Below are positions 33,116-45,102 of a stretch of 64,000 bases of DNA, piece by piece; within the stretch, counting starts at the first letter, position 1, and the number at the start of each line of letters is the position of its first letter. Origin of the DNA: Allolobophora icterica (lineage: Eukaryota; Annelida; Clitellata; Crassiclitellata; Lumbricidae); assembly GCA_963556255.1 (NCBI GenBank), contig OY744605.1:66679702-66743701 (forward strand). Direction: 5' to 3'. The translations under genes and the position numbers were made by a program. The notes below the pieces were generated by a model. The model made no database searches, had not been told where the DNA came from, and saw nothing but the letters and a program-made list of their open reading frames with translations.

Positions 33116-33617
33116 ATGCAACTTGGTCGCCACAGGGAACCAGCGTACCACAGGCTCTACGCTAAATCCAACAAAATCAGACATACGTATACACAAACAC
33201 ATACACATGTACATACATACATGCATAACTACCTACATAAATACGCAGAAACATACATAGGGCCTATATGCATATGTGAATGCATACAATAGCCCATACA
33301 TACTACATAGTCACATATAAGCCCATAAATATACCTATACACATACGTGCATAAATACATACATTCTTGCATACATACATACATTCTTGCATACATATCT
33401 ACATCGTATGACGTATAATTCACATTCAGCCTGCGGAAGATACTAGGTGAGTTTTGGTGTCAGGGTAAAGGTGACAACAGGTCAAGTGGTTCAATGCATG
33501 CCTCGCAGCAGAGAGATATGGCAAAGGGATCAACAGAGGAAGTGGAAAAGTATTTTCATACCAGATGCAGAAGATCTGGGCTTTTCTGAGATATTTGAAA
33601 GGCACCATGAAATATCC

Positions 33618-34110
33618 ATACATACATACATACATACATACATACATACATACATACATACATACATACATACATACATACATACATACATACATACATA
33701 CATACATACATACATACATACATACATACATACATACATACATACATACATACATACATACATACATACATACATACATACATACATACATACATACATA
33801 CATACATACATACATACATACATACATACATACATACATACATACATACATACATACATACATACATACATACATACATACATACATACATACATACATA
33901 CATACATACATACATACATACATACATACATACATACATACATACATACATACATACATACATACATACATACATACATACATACATACATACATACATA
34001 CATACATACATACATACATACATACATACATACATACATACATACATACATACATACATACATACATACATACATACATACATACATACATACATACATA
34101 CATACATACA
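33618..34110. repeat. Pure (ATAC)n microsatellite, about 490 bp
   Basis: More than 120 uninterrupted ATAC units. The Tyr-Ile-His-Thr and Met-Tyr-Val-Cys open frames on both strands are artefacts. A shorter CATA array at 48655-48780 on the far side of the large hAT may be part of the same original tract. Confidence 0.97.
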
Positions 34111-34469
34111 ACAACGCATCAGAGCCGTTTTAAGGAGTTTGGGGGCCCTAGGCACAACCCGCACAAACCCTAAATAACCTTAAACGTAATCCGATTTCCG
34201 TCTCTATATCTGTCTCAGATACAGAGTATTGCATTAGTGCATTGTACGTGCATATGTGTCATTTTGTTAAATTTATTAATATAGTACACTGTTACTAAAC
34301 TCATAATAACACAGCTAACACATCAATCTTTGTACTACAAGTGTAAAATAAAAGTTTAGTTTAACATACTTTACAGTGTCAGTTGTTTATTTGTTATACA
34401 ATCTGAAAGTGTGATTATAATGAGTACATGTTTGCTATACATGGATTGTGACTTTGTAACGACAGTTTC

Positions 34470-34690
34470 TTACAAACATCGCTTTCGTGTTTTGCTCTGA
34501 GCAAAGTCTTTTATAATATCATCGAAATTCAAAGACTCCAACACATCTGATTCTATGCTCATGACATCATACGGCTGCGAAGCTCGTTCTTGATTAATTT
34601 AAGTTTTGAGAAAGAACGTTCACCCGTACAGTTTGTCACCATCATTGACAGAAAGATTGATGACCCATCGTTGTTGTTGAAAACAAACAG
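34470..34690 (-). pseudogene. hAT transposase C-terminal remnant (family E)
   Basis: The minus strand reads IFLSMMVTNCTGERSFSKLK then LIKNELRSRMM. After a frameshift it continues MSIESDVLESLNFDDIIKDF and ends AQSKTRKRCL with TAA at 34470-34472. ERSFSKLKLIK-LRS is the conserved hAT dimerisation segment, of the ZMYM/TTF-finger-related hAT branch. No upstream domain is contiguous. Confidence 0.85.
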
Positions 34691-35624
34691 ACTACACACT
34701 TAGAAATAAGCTTACCAGAAGTTACTTAATGATAAGGTATGTTGCCAAATGAAAGGCCAGCCTTCTCGAGCAAGCTCAAGCAACTTCAGCTTACTCCACG
34801 CATAATATACCAGCCTGCAAGTAAGCTCATGTTACTACAGGCTACGACTTGAGGGTCTTGCACGTACGTTACTTCAAAGTAGGAAGAGTAATGTTTTGAG
34901 AATTTACAAATGATGAAAATTCAATAGAATTAATTTAGAATAGTAAAAAATTATTAAACAAATATATTTGTTGGTTTTGTGAAAGAGCAAAAAATAAATG
35001 AAAACCAATTGTACGCAAAATGTAGTTCTGGTACAACCATGCAAACCGAGCGTCTACGAGTTGGTTACATAATTTTAGTAAACAGGTATTTTAACATTTT
35101 ATATATTATGCAATGTTTTCACATGAGAACAAACGCGGACAGTATTATTAGAGCAAATTTATAACTTTTGAACAGTACTTAGCGCGAAGCGCTGCGTGCG
35201 CATGAATACACCAAATGAGCTTCACGAGCGCTCAATCGCTGCGGCATTTCGATGCTGGTCGTGAAACATTTTACCACAAAATTCACTTTATATACAAACG
35301 CCTAAGCTGACACGCAATCAGATAGAAAAAATCAAACCTATTACTCACAATACAAAGAGTATTTAGCAGATACATAATGAGAAACAGGATTAGGCTAAAA
35401 TTGTACATGGGTGACAAGTGGGTTCATGGGCTTGCGCTGCCCCGTCGAACCCATTTAGGCTTGAAGTCAGAAGCCAATTTATCGACATTTGCAATGTCCG
35501 ACCTTTTTGTGGGCGAGAAGTGGGCTTATAGGCCTGGGCTGCTGATATCGGGCCTACTTGGGTTGGATGGATAGATAGAATGACTGACTGAATGAATGAG
35601 TGAGTGATATATCAATATATATAT

Positions 35625-36256
35625 ATATAGATAGATAGATAAATAGATAGATAGACAGACAGACACAGACAGACAGACAGGCAGACAGGCAGGCAGGCAG
35701 ACAGGCAGGCAGGCAGACAGGCAGGCAGCAGCCAGCAGGCAGGCAGGCAGGCAGACAGGCAGACAGACAGACAGGCAGCAGACAGACAGGCAGACAGGCA
35801 GACAGCAGACAGGCAGACAGGCAGGCAGGCAAACAGCAGGCAGCAGGCAGGCAGGCAGACAGGCAGGCAGGCAGACAGGCAGGCAGCAGCCAGCAGGCAG
35901 GCAGGCAGGCAGACAGGCAGACAGGCAGACAGGCAGGCAGGCAGACAGACAGGCAGACAGGCAGACAGCAGACAGGCAGACAGGCAGACAGGCAGACAGC
36001 AGACAGCAGGCAGGCAGGCAGGCAGACAGGCAGACAGGCAGGCAGGTAGGCAGGCAGCAGACAGACAGGCAGACAGGCAGACAGCAGACAGGCAGACAGG
36101 CAGGCAGCAGCAGGCAGGCAGGCAGACAGACAGGCAGACAGGCAGACAGGCAGGCAGGCAGCAGGCAGACAGCAGACAGGAAGACAGGCAGGCAGGCAGG
36201 CAGACAGACAGGCAGGCAGACAGACAGGCAGGCAGGCAGACAGGCAGACAGTCAGT

Positions 36257-36292
<36 letters not shown>

Positions 36293-36845
36293 CAACAGGC
36301 AGACAGGCAGGCAGGCAGGCAGGCAGACAGGCAGGCAGACAGGCAGGCAGGCAGACAGACAGACAGACAGACAGGCAGGCAGGTAGACAGCAGGCAGCAG
36401 GCAGCAGGCAGGCAGGCAGACAGGCAGGCAGACAGGCAGGCAGCAGGCAGACAGGCAGGCAGGCAGACAGGCAGGCAGGCAGGCAGACAGGCAGACAGAC
36501 AGACAGACAGACAGGCAGGCAGGCAGACAGGCAGGCAGGCAGACAGGCAGACAGGCAGACAGGCAGGCAGACAGGCAGACAGACAGACAGGCAGGCAGGC
36601 AGACAGGCAGGCAGACAGGCAGGCAGGCAGACAGGCAGACAGGCAGGCAGACAGGCAGACAGACAGGCAGGCAGACAGGCAGACAGGCAGACAGACAGAC
36701 AGGCAGGCAGACAGGCAGGCAGCAGACAGACACACAGACAGCAGACAGGCAGGCAGGCAGACAGCAGACAGGCAGGCAGACAGGCAGACAGCAGACAGGC
36801 AGGCAGACAGGCAGACAGGCAGACAGGCAGACAGACAGACAGACA
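35625..36845. repeat. 1.2-kb (CAGG/CAGA)n array
   Basis: Interleaved CAGG, CAGA and CAGCAGA units with no fixed higher-order period visible by eye. It generates long Cys-Leu-Pro-Val-rich frames on the minus strand (up to 373 codons), which are not genes. It passes into TC-rich sequence and (GT)n. Confidence 0.95.
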
Positions 36846-36957
36846 CTTTTCTGTCTGCTTCACTCTCTGTGTCTCTCTATCTTTCCATGTCTCTCTCTGT
36901 CTCTGTCGCTCTCTCTGTCTCCATCTGTTTGTTTGTCTGTCTGTCTCTCTATATATA

Positions 36958-36960
<3 letters not shown>

Positions 36961-37032
<72 letters not shown>
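36961..37032. repeat. (GT)n microsatellite
   Basis: About 35 uninterrupted GT units, followed by broken GT/CT repeats to about 37090. Confidence 0.95.
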
Positions 37033-37094
37033 CAGAGAGAGTGTGTGTGTGTGTTTGTGTGCCTGTGTGTGTCTGTCTGTGTCTCTCACTGTTT

Positions 37095-37265
37095 GATGTA
37101 GGGAGGTAAGGGATTAGCGGAGCAGCGTTAGGGAGGTCGTTAATGAAGATAAGGAATAACAGAGGTCCTAAGTTCCATCCTTGGGGAATACCAAAGTTTT
37201 GTAAGTAAGATTTTATGGCCCACACTATCAAAGGCTTTGGCCCAGTCGAAAGACACCAAGGGAAT
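37095..37265 (-). pseudogene. LINE reverse transcriptase palm fragment with internal deletion
   Basis: The minus strand carries VSFDWAKAFDSVGHKILL (catalytic motif A region), followed after a frame change by NFGIPQG and LGPLLFLIFINDLP (motifs B region onward). About 60 residues normally between them are missing. L2/CR1-like. Confidence 0.75.
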
Positions 37266-37269
37266 ATTC

Positions 37270-37940
37270 AACATTCCCTATTGTATGTATGTATGTTGTA
37301 TGTATATACGTATGTATGTGTGTATATGTGTTTGCTTGTATGTATGCATATGTTTATATGTAAATAAGTAGGTAAGTATGTGTATATATAAATTAGTACA
37401 CGTTTCTGTACTATACAAACATGTGTATGTCTGTGTATATATGTCTACTTCCCACGTGCATTGATGGGTTATATGCATGCAGAAGAACGTTACACTACAC
37501 CACGGTGTTGTCATCCATCCATCGATCCATCCTTCCATCCATCAATCCATCCATCTATCTAACTCTGTCTGTCTGTGTGTCGGTCTGTGTGCCTGTCTGT
37601 CTGTCTCTCTCTCTGTGTATCTCTCTATCTATCTATCTCTATCTATTTATCTATCAATCTATTTATCTATCAATCTATTTATCTATCAATCTATCTTTCC
37701 GTCTGTCTGTCTGTTTGTCTATCAATCATTCAGTCTACCCATCCACCCATCCGTCCGCCCGTCCGTTCGTCCGTCCGTCCGTCTATGAGCAATACGTAAG
37801 ATGCAATACGTAGCATGTACAATGTAATGTAATAAAATGTGATGCAAAGCAATGTAATGCGATGTGATGTGATGTGATGCCCATGTAATTTGATATGATG
37901 CAATGTGATGTGATGTAATGTGATGTGATTTTTTAGTATT
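37270..37940. repeat. Mixed tetra-/pentanucleotide repeats
   Basis: Successive TATG/TGTA, CATC, CTGT, CTAT, TCCG and then GATGT/AATGT-type runs. No gene. Confidence 0.85.
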
Positions 37941-38640
37941 GGTCTTAATTCCTGTCTTTGTCTTGGAATTTTGGTCTTGCTTACAAGTTACAACACCGCT
38001 CTGATTTACGATAATATGCAATTGATACAGCAAAGTCACACAGAAATGCGAATCGCGGGCGCGGTTATATGTAAGTCGCCAGGTAAAATGGCTTAACATT
38101 GCCATGTGTATTTATAGTACATTTAGATAGAGGCAAATTAAAATATCTACGTTGGAATCATTCTGAAAGCGAGTCTAATAATAGGTTACATTGGTTACAT
38201 TGTTTGACTGTAATATGTAACACGAAGTAATACGCTGCAATATCTTACTTGTACAGTGCTGTGCGTATGCTAGCGCCCTAGGCGCAGTATACTTACTCAC
38301 TTACTATGGCCTAGTTCTCCTTCGGCTGTCTATTCCCTTCTGGCCGAGACATGGGATCAAAAGCGTCCGATTGGTGAAAGGACGACATGGGGTGAATACC
38401 CAAGAGCATCGGCTGGGGTGAGTTGTGGTGACTCTTATCTGATCGGTCTGTTGCAGTGCGTGCGTTGCATTTGGTGTAAGCTTAGTACTGTTGAAGGAAA
38501 TAGCCTACTGAGCGCATATTATTCGTTGAAGTGTGGTTGTAGTTGAAGTTTAACTGTAGTTGAAGTTTTGTTGCTGTATTTGTGAAGGTAAAATATTAAC
38601 TTTTATTTCGCCGAAAATAATGTGTTACGTGTACACAACT
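37941..38640. other. Unassigned, with one retroposon-tail-like segment
   Basis: GTACAGTGCTGTGCG at about 38256 resembles the retroposon tail wording found at 3516 and 59535. The remainder is unrecognised. Confidence 0.35.
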
Positions 38641-38644
38641 TTAT

Positions 38645-38770
38645 ATGGATGGAATGGTGTTTTTGGATATCCTTCGTATGCGCTCTTCCACGGCCGAAAC
38701 CATGGCAGGAGCTTCGGCTATGTGGGTCCCTCTGCTTGGAACTGTCTCCAGTGTGATAATTGTAGAAAAA
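38645..38770 (+). pseudogene. LINE C-terminal fragment
   Basis: The plus strand reads FHGRNHGRSFGYVGPSAWNC, matching the R-RSF-VGPS-WN motif of L2/CR1-type ORF2 C-termini (compare SRSFAVVGPSLWNYLP at about 40050 on the minus strand). Confidence 0.55.
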
Positions 38771-38910
38771 AACTGGGGTGGGGGGTTAGACTTTGATGAG
38801 TTTGATCCATTTGGAGTTGAATATGTTATCCGTATTTTTGTAAACTGAAAAAATCAAAGATGCAGTAGAAAGCTTAAACTCCTTAAAGTGATGACATCAC
38901 CAGATTTCAG

Positions 38911-39750
38911 AGCCGGCGCTAGGGTCTCCTGAACCCCCCCGGTTGGGGGCCTCAAGTTTGGAAGGGGCCTCCAAATTTAGCTGGTCATTACGCCTATGTG
39001 TGATTGTTTCTGAAACCCACAACCAGAGGTGCATTTACAGGAAACGGGGCCCTAGGCGCAAACGTTTTTGGGGGCCTTCTGAACTTAACGTTATTTTTCT
39101 TTATTGCACAAAAAGGAATTAATAGCCCAATTGAACAAAACAATTATAAATTACAACAATAAGCCTATACGTTATGTGAATGCTAAACTGTAAAAGAAAA
39201 TAGAAAATAGGATATATTTAAAATAATTCAAGTTATAAAATTTAAGAAATATTTTCATTCGTTTGGGGCCCTCCGATATTTGGGGCCTTAGGCGCGCGCC
39301 TAATGCGCCTATGTCGGGGTTCAGGCTTCATACGTATGAAAGGTCGTAACAGAGAGGCGCGTTTGCGCATAGGTGCATTAACACGCGCCTAGGGCCCCAA
39401 ATCGGACAATCGTAATCGTAATCGTAATCTCCAATTTTCTAAAGCGCCACTGTAAAGCTGAGCGCAAAGCACCAGCTTATTCACGAGCGCTGCGACGTAT
39501 CCGAGGGGTTGTCCAGAGATCGGTGTCCGTTGGTGGTCCGAGTCCGGTTGCCAGAGAGTCCAGAGAGAGGCACGGCAGCTGTTACGGAGGGTGTCGATGA
39601 GTGAGTGGCGGTATTGATGGACGAACTGAGAAAATACGGAATTCGGGAGGAAGTTCGTTCCAGAGTTGAGGTGCAGTGTGTGATATGCATCGGTTGGAGT
39701 GGGCAGAGGCGCGTTTACGCACATAGGCGCACTAGGTGCGTGCATAGGGC
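38911..39750. mobile_element. Cluster of hAT-like termini
   Basis: Several CAG/CAT-GGCGCA or GGTGCAT ends next to GGGGCCCTAGGCGC sub-terminal sequence: 39025 (CAGAGGTGCATTTAC) paired with 39313 (inverse CATAGGCGCATTAGG), and further starts at about 39370 and 39715. No clean 8-bp duplications were found, so boundaries are not resolved. Confidence 0.45.
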
Positions 39751-39869
39751 CCCAAATCTGCTACTACAAGTGCACGGGAAATTGTAGAAGATATATAATG
39801 GAGGTGAACACCACTTTCCTTGGAACGAGAAACAAGCATAAAAAAGCCCATTTATGACTACGAATATGG

Positions 39870-40480
39870 TATGGTATCTGAGAATTTATAAAGCGCCTCT
39901 CACAGTGTGAACTATTCAGTGGTGCTCTCAGCGTGTGAGCCTCGTGGAAACAGAAAAGTCTTTAAACGACGAACAACATAGAGGGAGAACCTAGTAAGTA
40001 GGGTCCCACGGAGTACCAAGGGAAGGTAGTTCCATAGGGATGGTCCCACGACAGCGAAAGAGCGAGACTGAGCCATAGCAGACCTCACCCGGGGAACAGA
40101 CAGATCAAGCCGATTCAAAGAACGTAGGGGTCGATGAGAAGAAGCGGAGAGAGGTTTACCATCAGATCACAGAGGTAGGCTGGAGCTAAGCCCTGTTGCG
40201 CCTTAGAGACAAGTGTTATGATCTTGAAGTGGATACGAGCAGAGATTGGAAGCCAATGCAAGACATCAGTCATATAAGTAGAGATGGACGAGAATCGAGA
40301 ACGATGAGCAATCAGGCGAGCAGCCGCGTTAAGTACTGATTGAAGAGCAGAGAGACGGACTTTCGGAAGGCCTACCATGCATACGAAATGGATAAATAAA
40401 CACCAGAACAACGATTTAAAGCAGATATTTCTACAAACTTCCGGATCAGGCGCTAGTTTCAGTTCAGTCACGGTTCCAGC
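39870..40480 (-). pseudogene. LINE (L2/CR1-like) 3' end with tail
   Basis: The minus strand reads LSALQSVLNAAARLIAHRSR then HWLPISARIHFKIITLV. After a frameshift near 40120 it continues SRSFAVVGPSLWNYLP and ends FLFPRGSHAESTTE. These are the thumb and C-terminal motifs of an L2/CR1-type reverse transcriptase. The element ends with GCGCTTTATAAATTC and a TACCATACCATA tail. It is 5'-truncated. Confidence 0.85.
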
Positions 40481-41135
40481 AGATCAAGGATTGGAACAGC
40501 ATTTTGGGTTTCTCTATCACTCCAATTGACACACTCATCAAAATGCACGACACAGATCAGCTGCAAAAACATTGTGTTTACTTTTACGAGACGATGTGAA
40601 ACGTAGAAGTAGTATAGAATGCCGCTATCTAGGACAAAACACCAATCCTAGGTTCAAATCCCCCTCCTAGTATGTTCAAAAACAGTTTTTATCCTATAGC
40701 AAAGGATAAAAAATCCTCAGCGTGCACGAGCCTATAGACACGGGTAAAATAAAATCAGCCAATAACTAGGTGAAAGGCTAATCCGGCGTGCACGAGCCTG
40801 TTTTTAGCTGCATGGATCATGGACAATCAAGCTAACATACTTTTTAAAACCCGAATGAAACTGGGTACCTTTCTAATATGTATTATTTGTATAAAATTGC
40901 ATTGACATTAAGTAGGTAATATCTTTAATTTTCAATCATGAAAAGGCCACAAATGGCTGTAAAAAATAAATTAATAAATACCAAATTATAAGCCTTGCAA
41001 ATTGAATTAACATAGTCATAGAACAAACATTATATTGGAGGATAGCATTTTAAATATGTTTTGTTTAACGAATTCTTATTTAATTTTTGGAAGTGCAAGG
41101 TCATGACCTCTAAGTCATACGTCTCACCCAGTAGG
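40481..41135. other. Unassigned
   Basis: A box B-like GGTTCAAATCC at about 40650 hints at a SINE, but no box A partner was found. The rest is AT-rich. Confidence 0.35.
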
Positions 41136-41301
41136 CAGTGCCGTCTTAAGGCATGGGCACGCTGGGCAGTCGCCACTGGACCCACGATTCTAGGGGCACT
41201 AAATTAAAAAAGACGAAAAGAAAAATTAATGTGTGCCTGACCTCCACGCGCGGCAGTGCACTGCTTTGCCCAGGGCCTACAATGCTGTTAAGACGGCACT
41301 G
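41136..41301. mobile_element. Small MITE with family E-like termini
   Basis: A 166-bp element bounded by CAGTGCCGTCTTAAGGC and, inverted, CAGTGCCGTCTTAACAGC. The ends match those of the 14-kb element at 13 of the first 14 bases. The flanking sequences CCCAGTAG and CCTATTAG are similar, but one base away from each end and not identical, so the duplication has decayed. Confidence 0.65.
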
Positions 41302-41829
41302 TCCTATTAGTTTTTATTGGAGCAACAGCTAATGAAGCACATGATCTGAATTCTTCCGTACAACACCAAACAAAGCTTGGTTAGTCGCAAATATTTTTAT
41401 GATCTTGTGCAATTTGAAATACTTGGGCATACTAAATCTGAAAGGATTTTGTATGAAACATGTTATTATTAACAGATACTTCATGAGTGCCAGCTTCGAT
41501 TCAAGAAGAAGTTCAGATGGAAACGGACAAGAATTTGCCCTGGTCCATTCCAAAATATCTTCACCATAAAAACAGAGTGCATTTTTGCCAGTCATCAATG
41601 CCTCCCTACTAGATTGGAAGAAGAACAGAAAAAGGTAAGGTCACACGCAAGACTTGTATAAATTCATTAAAAGTATGTATTTCATAATATCATTTTGGCG
41701 AGGTGAAAGAAGTTTGTCGGTTTACTGACACTATTTGCTCTCTAATAGATTTTGGACAATTTCTTCCCTTAGGCCTGTAGAAATTATTATTGTTTTATTA
41801 AAGCAATTTTACATAGTGTTCTTCAAGAT

Positions 41830-42115
41830 TCCTTACTCAGTGGAGGACATCCGTCTTATACGCAGACACTCGGCCAATTTGGGATGCGGCCTACAATCCG
41901 GGAGACCGTCATATATGGCACTACAGTAGTCCAGCCGAGAAACAACAAAATGCATAAACAAGCGTGGAAGCTGCACCGGGGGACAAAGAACGAGAAATCA
42001 CCTTGAGCTGCCTGTGTTGGTAATAGCAGCTACGGGAGAGAAGATTTATGTGCCGCGTGAATGCAAGTTCCTGGTCAAGGATGACTTCCAAGTCCCGGAC
42101 CCAGGTCGAGAAAGA
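41830..42115 (-). pseudogene. LINE reverse transcriptase thumb fragment
   Basis: The minus strand reads LEVILDQELAFTRHINLLSR, then RQLKVISRSLSPGAASTLV, and after a frameshift FVVSRLDYCSAIYDGLPDC. This is the conserved run preceding LQSVLNAAARLI in L2/CR1-like proteins (compare 40400). Confidence 0.8.
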
Positions 42116-42124
42116 AAGGTGTGG

Positions 42125-42415
42125 GAAATATCACATGTATTTCAGATGTGAAATTGAAACTTAACATCTGAAATACACGTGACAATCAATTTTCACATGT
42201 GAAAAACAGGTTGACACATGTGACATTGAAACTTCACATGTGTCAACCTGTTTTTCACATGTGAAAATTGATTTCATTTGTGGAATTTCACGGGACATGT
42301 GGAATGTCACATGCCACATGTGACTTTTTGTGTGTGAAATTTTACATGTTCTATTTTTACTATGAAATACCGTATTTCACATGTGACGTGAAATCATAGT
42401 TTTCAAGTGTGATTC
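42125..42415. repeat. Palindrome-dense block with TCACATGTGA units
   Basis: It contains a perfect inverted repeat with 39-bp arms (42185-42223 and 42234-42272) around a 10-bp loop. Many copies of the self-complementary CACATGTG lie within and outside the arms. A second, shorter inverted pair (TTTCAGATGT / ACATCTGAAA) flanks it at 42141-42172. No terminal duplication was found, and no coding. Confidence 0.8.
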
Positions 42416-42674
42416 ACATATTTTAATATCTGCATGGTTTATATGCAGAATTATCTCGAACAAATTATTTCAAAAGAATTTTGAATCTGTTGTAGATTTT
42501 GAAACATGTGCAGCAACTCTGCAGCTGCCTGTTGTTAATGGGGAAAATGAAATGCTTCTGCCTACTCAATGAGGTAAGAGTTTAGCACTATATGCAATAA
42601 CTGCCATGTGTTTCAAGTTGGCGTGGACTCATTTGGTCTTGTTTTGTAATTTTTTCAACATCGCTGCTGCAATA

Positions 42675-42776
<102 letters not shown>

Positions 42777-43040
42777 TGAACATACATATAGTAGAAACGG
42801 CAGCCACGCAGGGCGCCTTGCATACATGTATACAGGAGATGCTCATGGTAACAATTTTACAGTAGTCGAATATAACCGTTAATACGGCAGCCAACAGGGC
42901 GTCATCACGGCCTACTATTCATTTAACCACCGCCGTCACCTAGCGGGTGGAAGGCTGAATAAACCTTACGGGATTCGATCTTGGTACCTACTGCTCTTCA
43001 CGCCAGTGTGATATCCATTATTCTACTGCCCCCTCCAAAT
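42777..43040 (-). repeat. tRNA-derived SINE, minus strand
   Basis: The minus strand begins GGGGGCAGTAGAATAATGG (box A-like) near 43035 and has AGATCGAATCCCG (box B) near 42975, the same head as the SINE at 4930-5530. The body includes the GCAGCCACGCAGGGCGCC block shared with 3590-3607. Confidence 0.6.
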
Positions 43041-43319
43041 AACACTTGTATCATCATTGTTTCTTTCATGTTTCATTACAAATGATTATCACTCATATTT
43101 TGGTATTCTTGCATGTAAATGACTGAAGCACGCTGGACGCCTGCTAGAGCTTGCTGAATGATGCAAACTTTGATGGAAAGAGGGTATTTTGTATTATTCT
43201 GACTTATCAAAAGCAAGCCAGGCGAGTATCTTTGTCTAGAGGTTAAGTGCTTGGATAGTCTTTTTTGGCTCGCACATGGCTTTAGCCTTCAGGCAATATT
43301 AAGAAATTATGCTGCTACA

Positions 43320-43735
43320 ACTACATTTACTCGTCTCATATTTCCTCTTTTATGTTTGATCATCTTGATTGGCTTCCCCTTACTGCTCGTATTCGGCTTA
43401 AGGTTATCACTTTGGTCCTTCGGTCTTATACAGGCTTCCTACCCAAGTTCGTCTAACAGTTTCAGCTGCTTCCCTTTGTTCATTACGATCGCTTAACCGC
43501 CAAAATCTTCTTATCCCACGAGCAAGGACTACTATGGCCAAAACTCGAGCCTTTTCTTGCATTGGTATAATCAACTCCCTCCTTTGACACGTGACCCTTT
43601 CTTAGCTTGTGGCCATAGTGCCTCTTTCTGCCTTTCTATTCAAATGTTGGGTCTTTGGCACTGTGAGCGCCTCTGGTTAGCGAACAATTCGAGAGGCGCT
43701 TTACAAATGTTCTGATACAATACAATATAATACCT
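43320..43735 (+). pseudogene. LINE (L2/CR1-like) 3' end with tail
   Basis: The plus strand reads DHLDWLPLTARIRLKVITLV then LRSYTGFLPKF, with several later stops. It ends GAGGCGCTTTACAAATG and a GATACAATACAAT tail. It is homologous to 39870-40480 in opposite orientation. Confidence 0.8.
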
Positions 43736-44395
43736 ATTTCAATCTTTATTCAGTAATATGGCTGTCTTTAGTTGTGAAGGTTAATGGCTAAATCGATTTC
43801 TCCACATCAGATTTTTTAGATGTTTAAATTTCTTATATTTTCTGACTTGTTCAACTCACGTAATGGTATGAACAGTATTAAGTTATAAGTTTATGTTAAG
43901 CACAATATTTTGGATCTTTAAAGCAGAACTTTGTTGAATTTAAGTTTTCGATGTTTTTAGGAGTCGTCATCAAATTAACCGATGATTTATCTCCGCAAAA
44001 TGAACGAGACACACCCACCGATGGTCTCAAGCATCGCTGTCAGAGCAGGTGGCAAAGAGGTGTTTCATAGACTGTGGACCTTCCGCAGGCTCTCTACTGT
44101 CTGATTGCCATTTATTTTATTCTGGACATGACATTCCCTTCTGCTTTTGATCTATCTGTATAGTTGAAAAATGGTTATGTGTTAACAATTGTAACCGACT
44201 CTGAATTACTAACTGTTTACGGATAACACTAAAAATGTCCTGAAACTGATGATGGTAAAAAATATGTCTGTGATGATCATACTTTCATCAGACAGATTAA
44301 TTTGGTTATGCCAAGAAGTATAACAAAGATATTGCTTGATGAAGGGTATTTTGTCACAACTATTGTTGTATTAATTAATTAAATTATTAGTACTA
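43736..44395. other. Unassigned AT-rich sequence
   Basis: No gene or element end was recognised. Confidence 0.4.
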
Positions 44396-44397
<2 letters not shown>

Positions 44398-44484
<87 letters not shown>

Positions 44485-44490
44485 ATTATT
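44398..44490. repeat. (ATT)n microsatellite
   Basis: About 30 near-pure ATT units. Confidence 0.95.
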
Positions 44491-45100
44491 ATTATTCTGA
44501 TGATATTATCAAAGTTGTGATTGCATAAGATTGCTATAAACATCTTTATTAATAAGATTTAGTTCAAAAATTAGTACTATTGTTATTGACATCCTAGTTA
44601 AATATTTTGTATCGATATTGTTGTCTTAAGTTCAGGGTCTATTTGCTGAAATATTCTTTACTATAAGCATCTCTTCCTTCAATCATGTTAAGAACTATCT
44701 CTAAATCTGGACAATTGTATTATGATGATTTAATAATGTAAACAAACCCAATATGGAAACAGGGGCCTAACCTGCTATAAGTCATGTATGCTTTTGTAGG
44801 GCTCTGATTGTACTTTAATGCCTGATTGTGTTTGTTATTGATATGTGATTAAGTAAAATAAAGAAGAATATATATGAGTCAAATAATGCTATGTCACACT
44901 AGCACAACTGAGGAGTTGGAAACATCCCTCTGGGGTGTGCAATGAAGACTTAACTGTGGGGTCCTAAGAAAGACTAAGGGTTTGAACCCCCCAGACAATT
45001 CCCACCCTGGACAACATGGACAACTTGCACTTGCAATCGAAACTTCGTATGAACAGTTACTTGTTATGAACTGTTAATCTTGTCTCGGTATATATGGTAG
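44491..45100. other. Unassigned
   Basis: A GGTTTGAACCCCC stretch at about 44980 is box B-like, but no paired box A was identified. Confidence 0.35.
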
Positions 45101-45102
45101 TA

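Noticed and set aside
33426..34173. Open frames of about 200 codons on both strands made of Tyr-Ile-His-Thr or Met-Tyr-Val-Cys repeats
   Set aside because: They are translations of a pure ATAC tetranucleotide run, open in every frame by composition.
35625..36845. Possible CRISPR-like or regularly spaced repeat arrays among the satellites
   Set aside because: No unique spacers; the arrays are short-unit satellites in a eukaryotic genome.
35554..36863. Cys-Leu-Pro-Val-rich frames up to 373 codons on the minus strand
   Set aside because: Product of the CAGG/CAGA array; repeated periodicity and no start context or homology.
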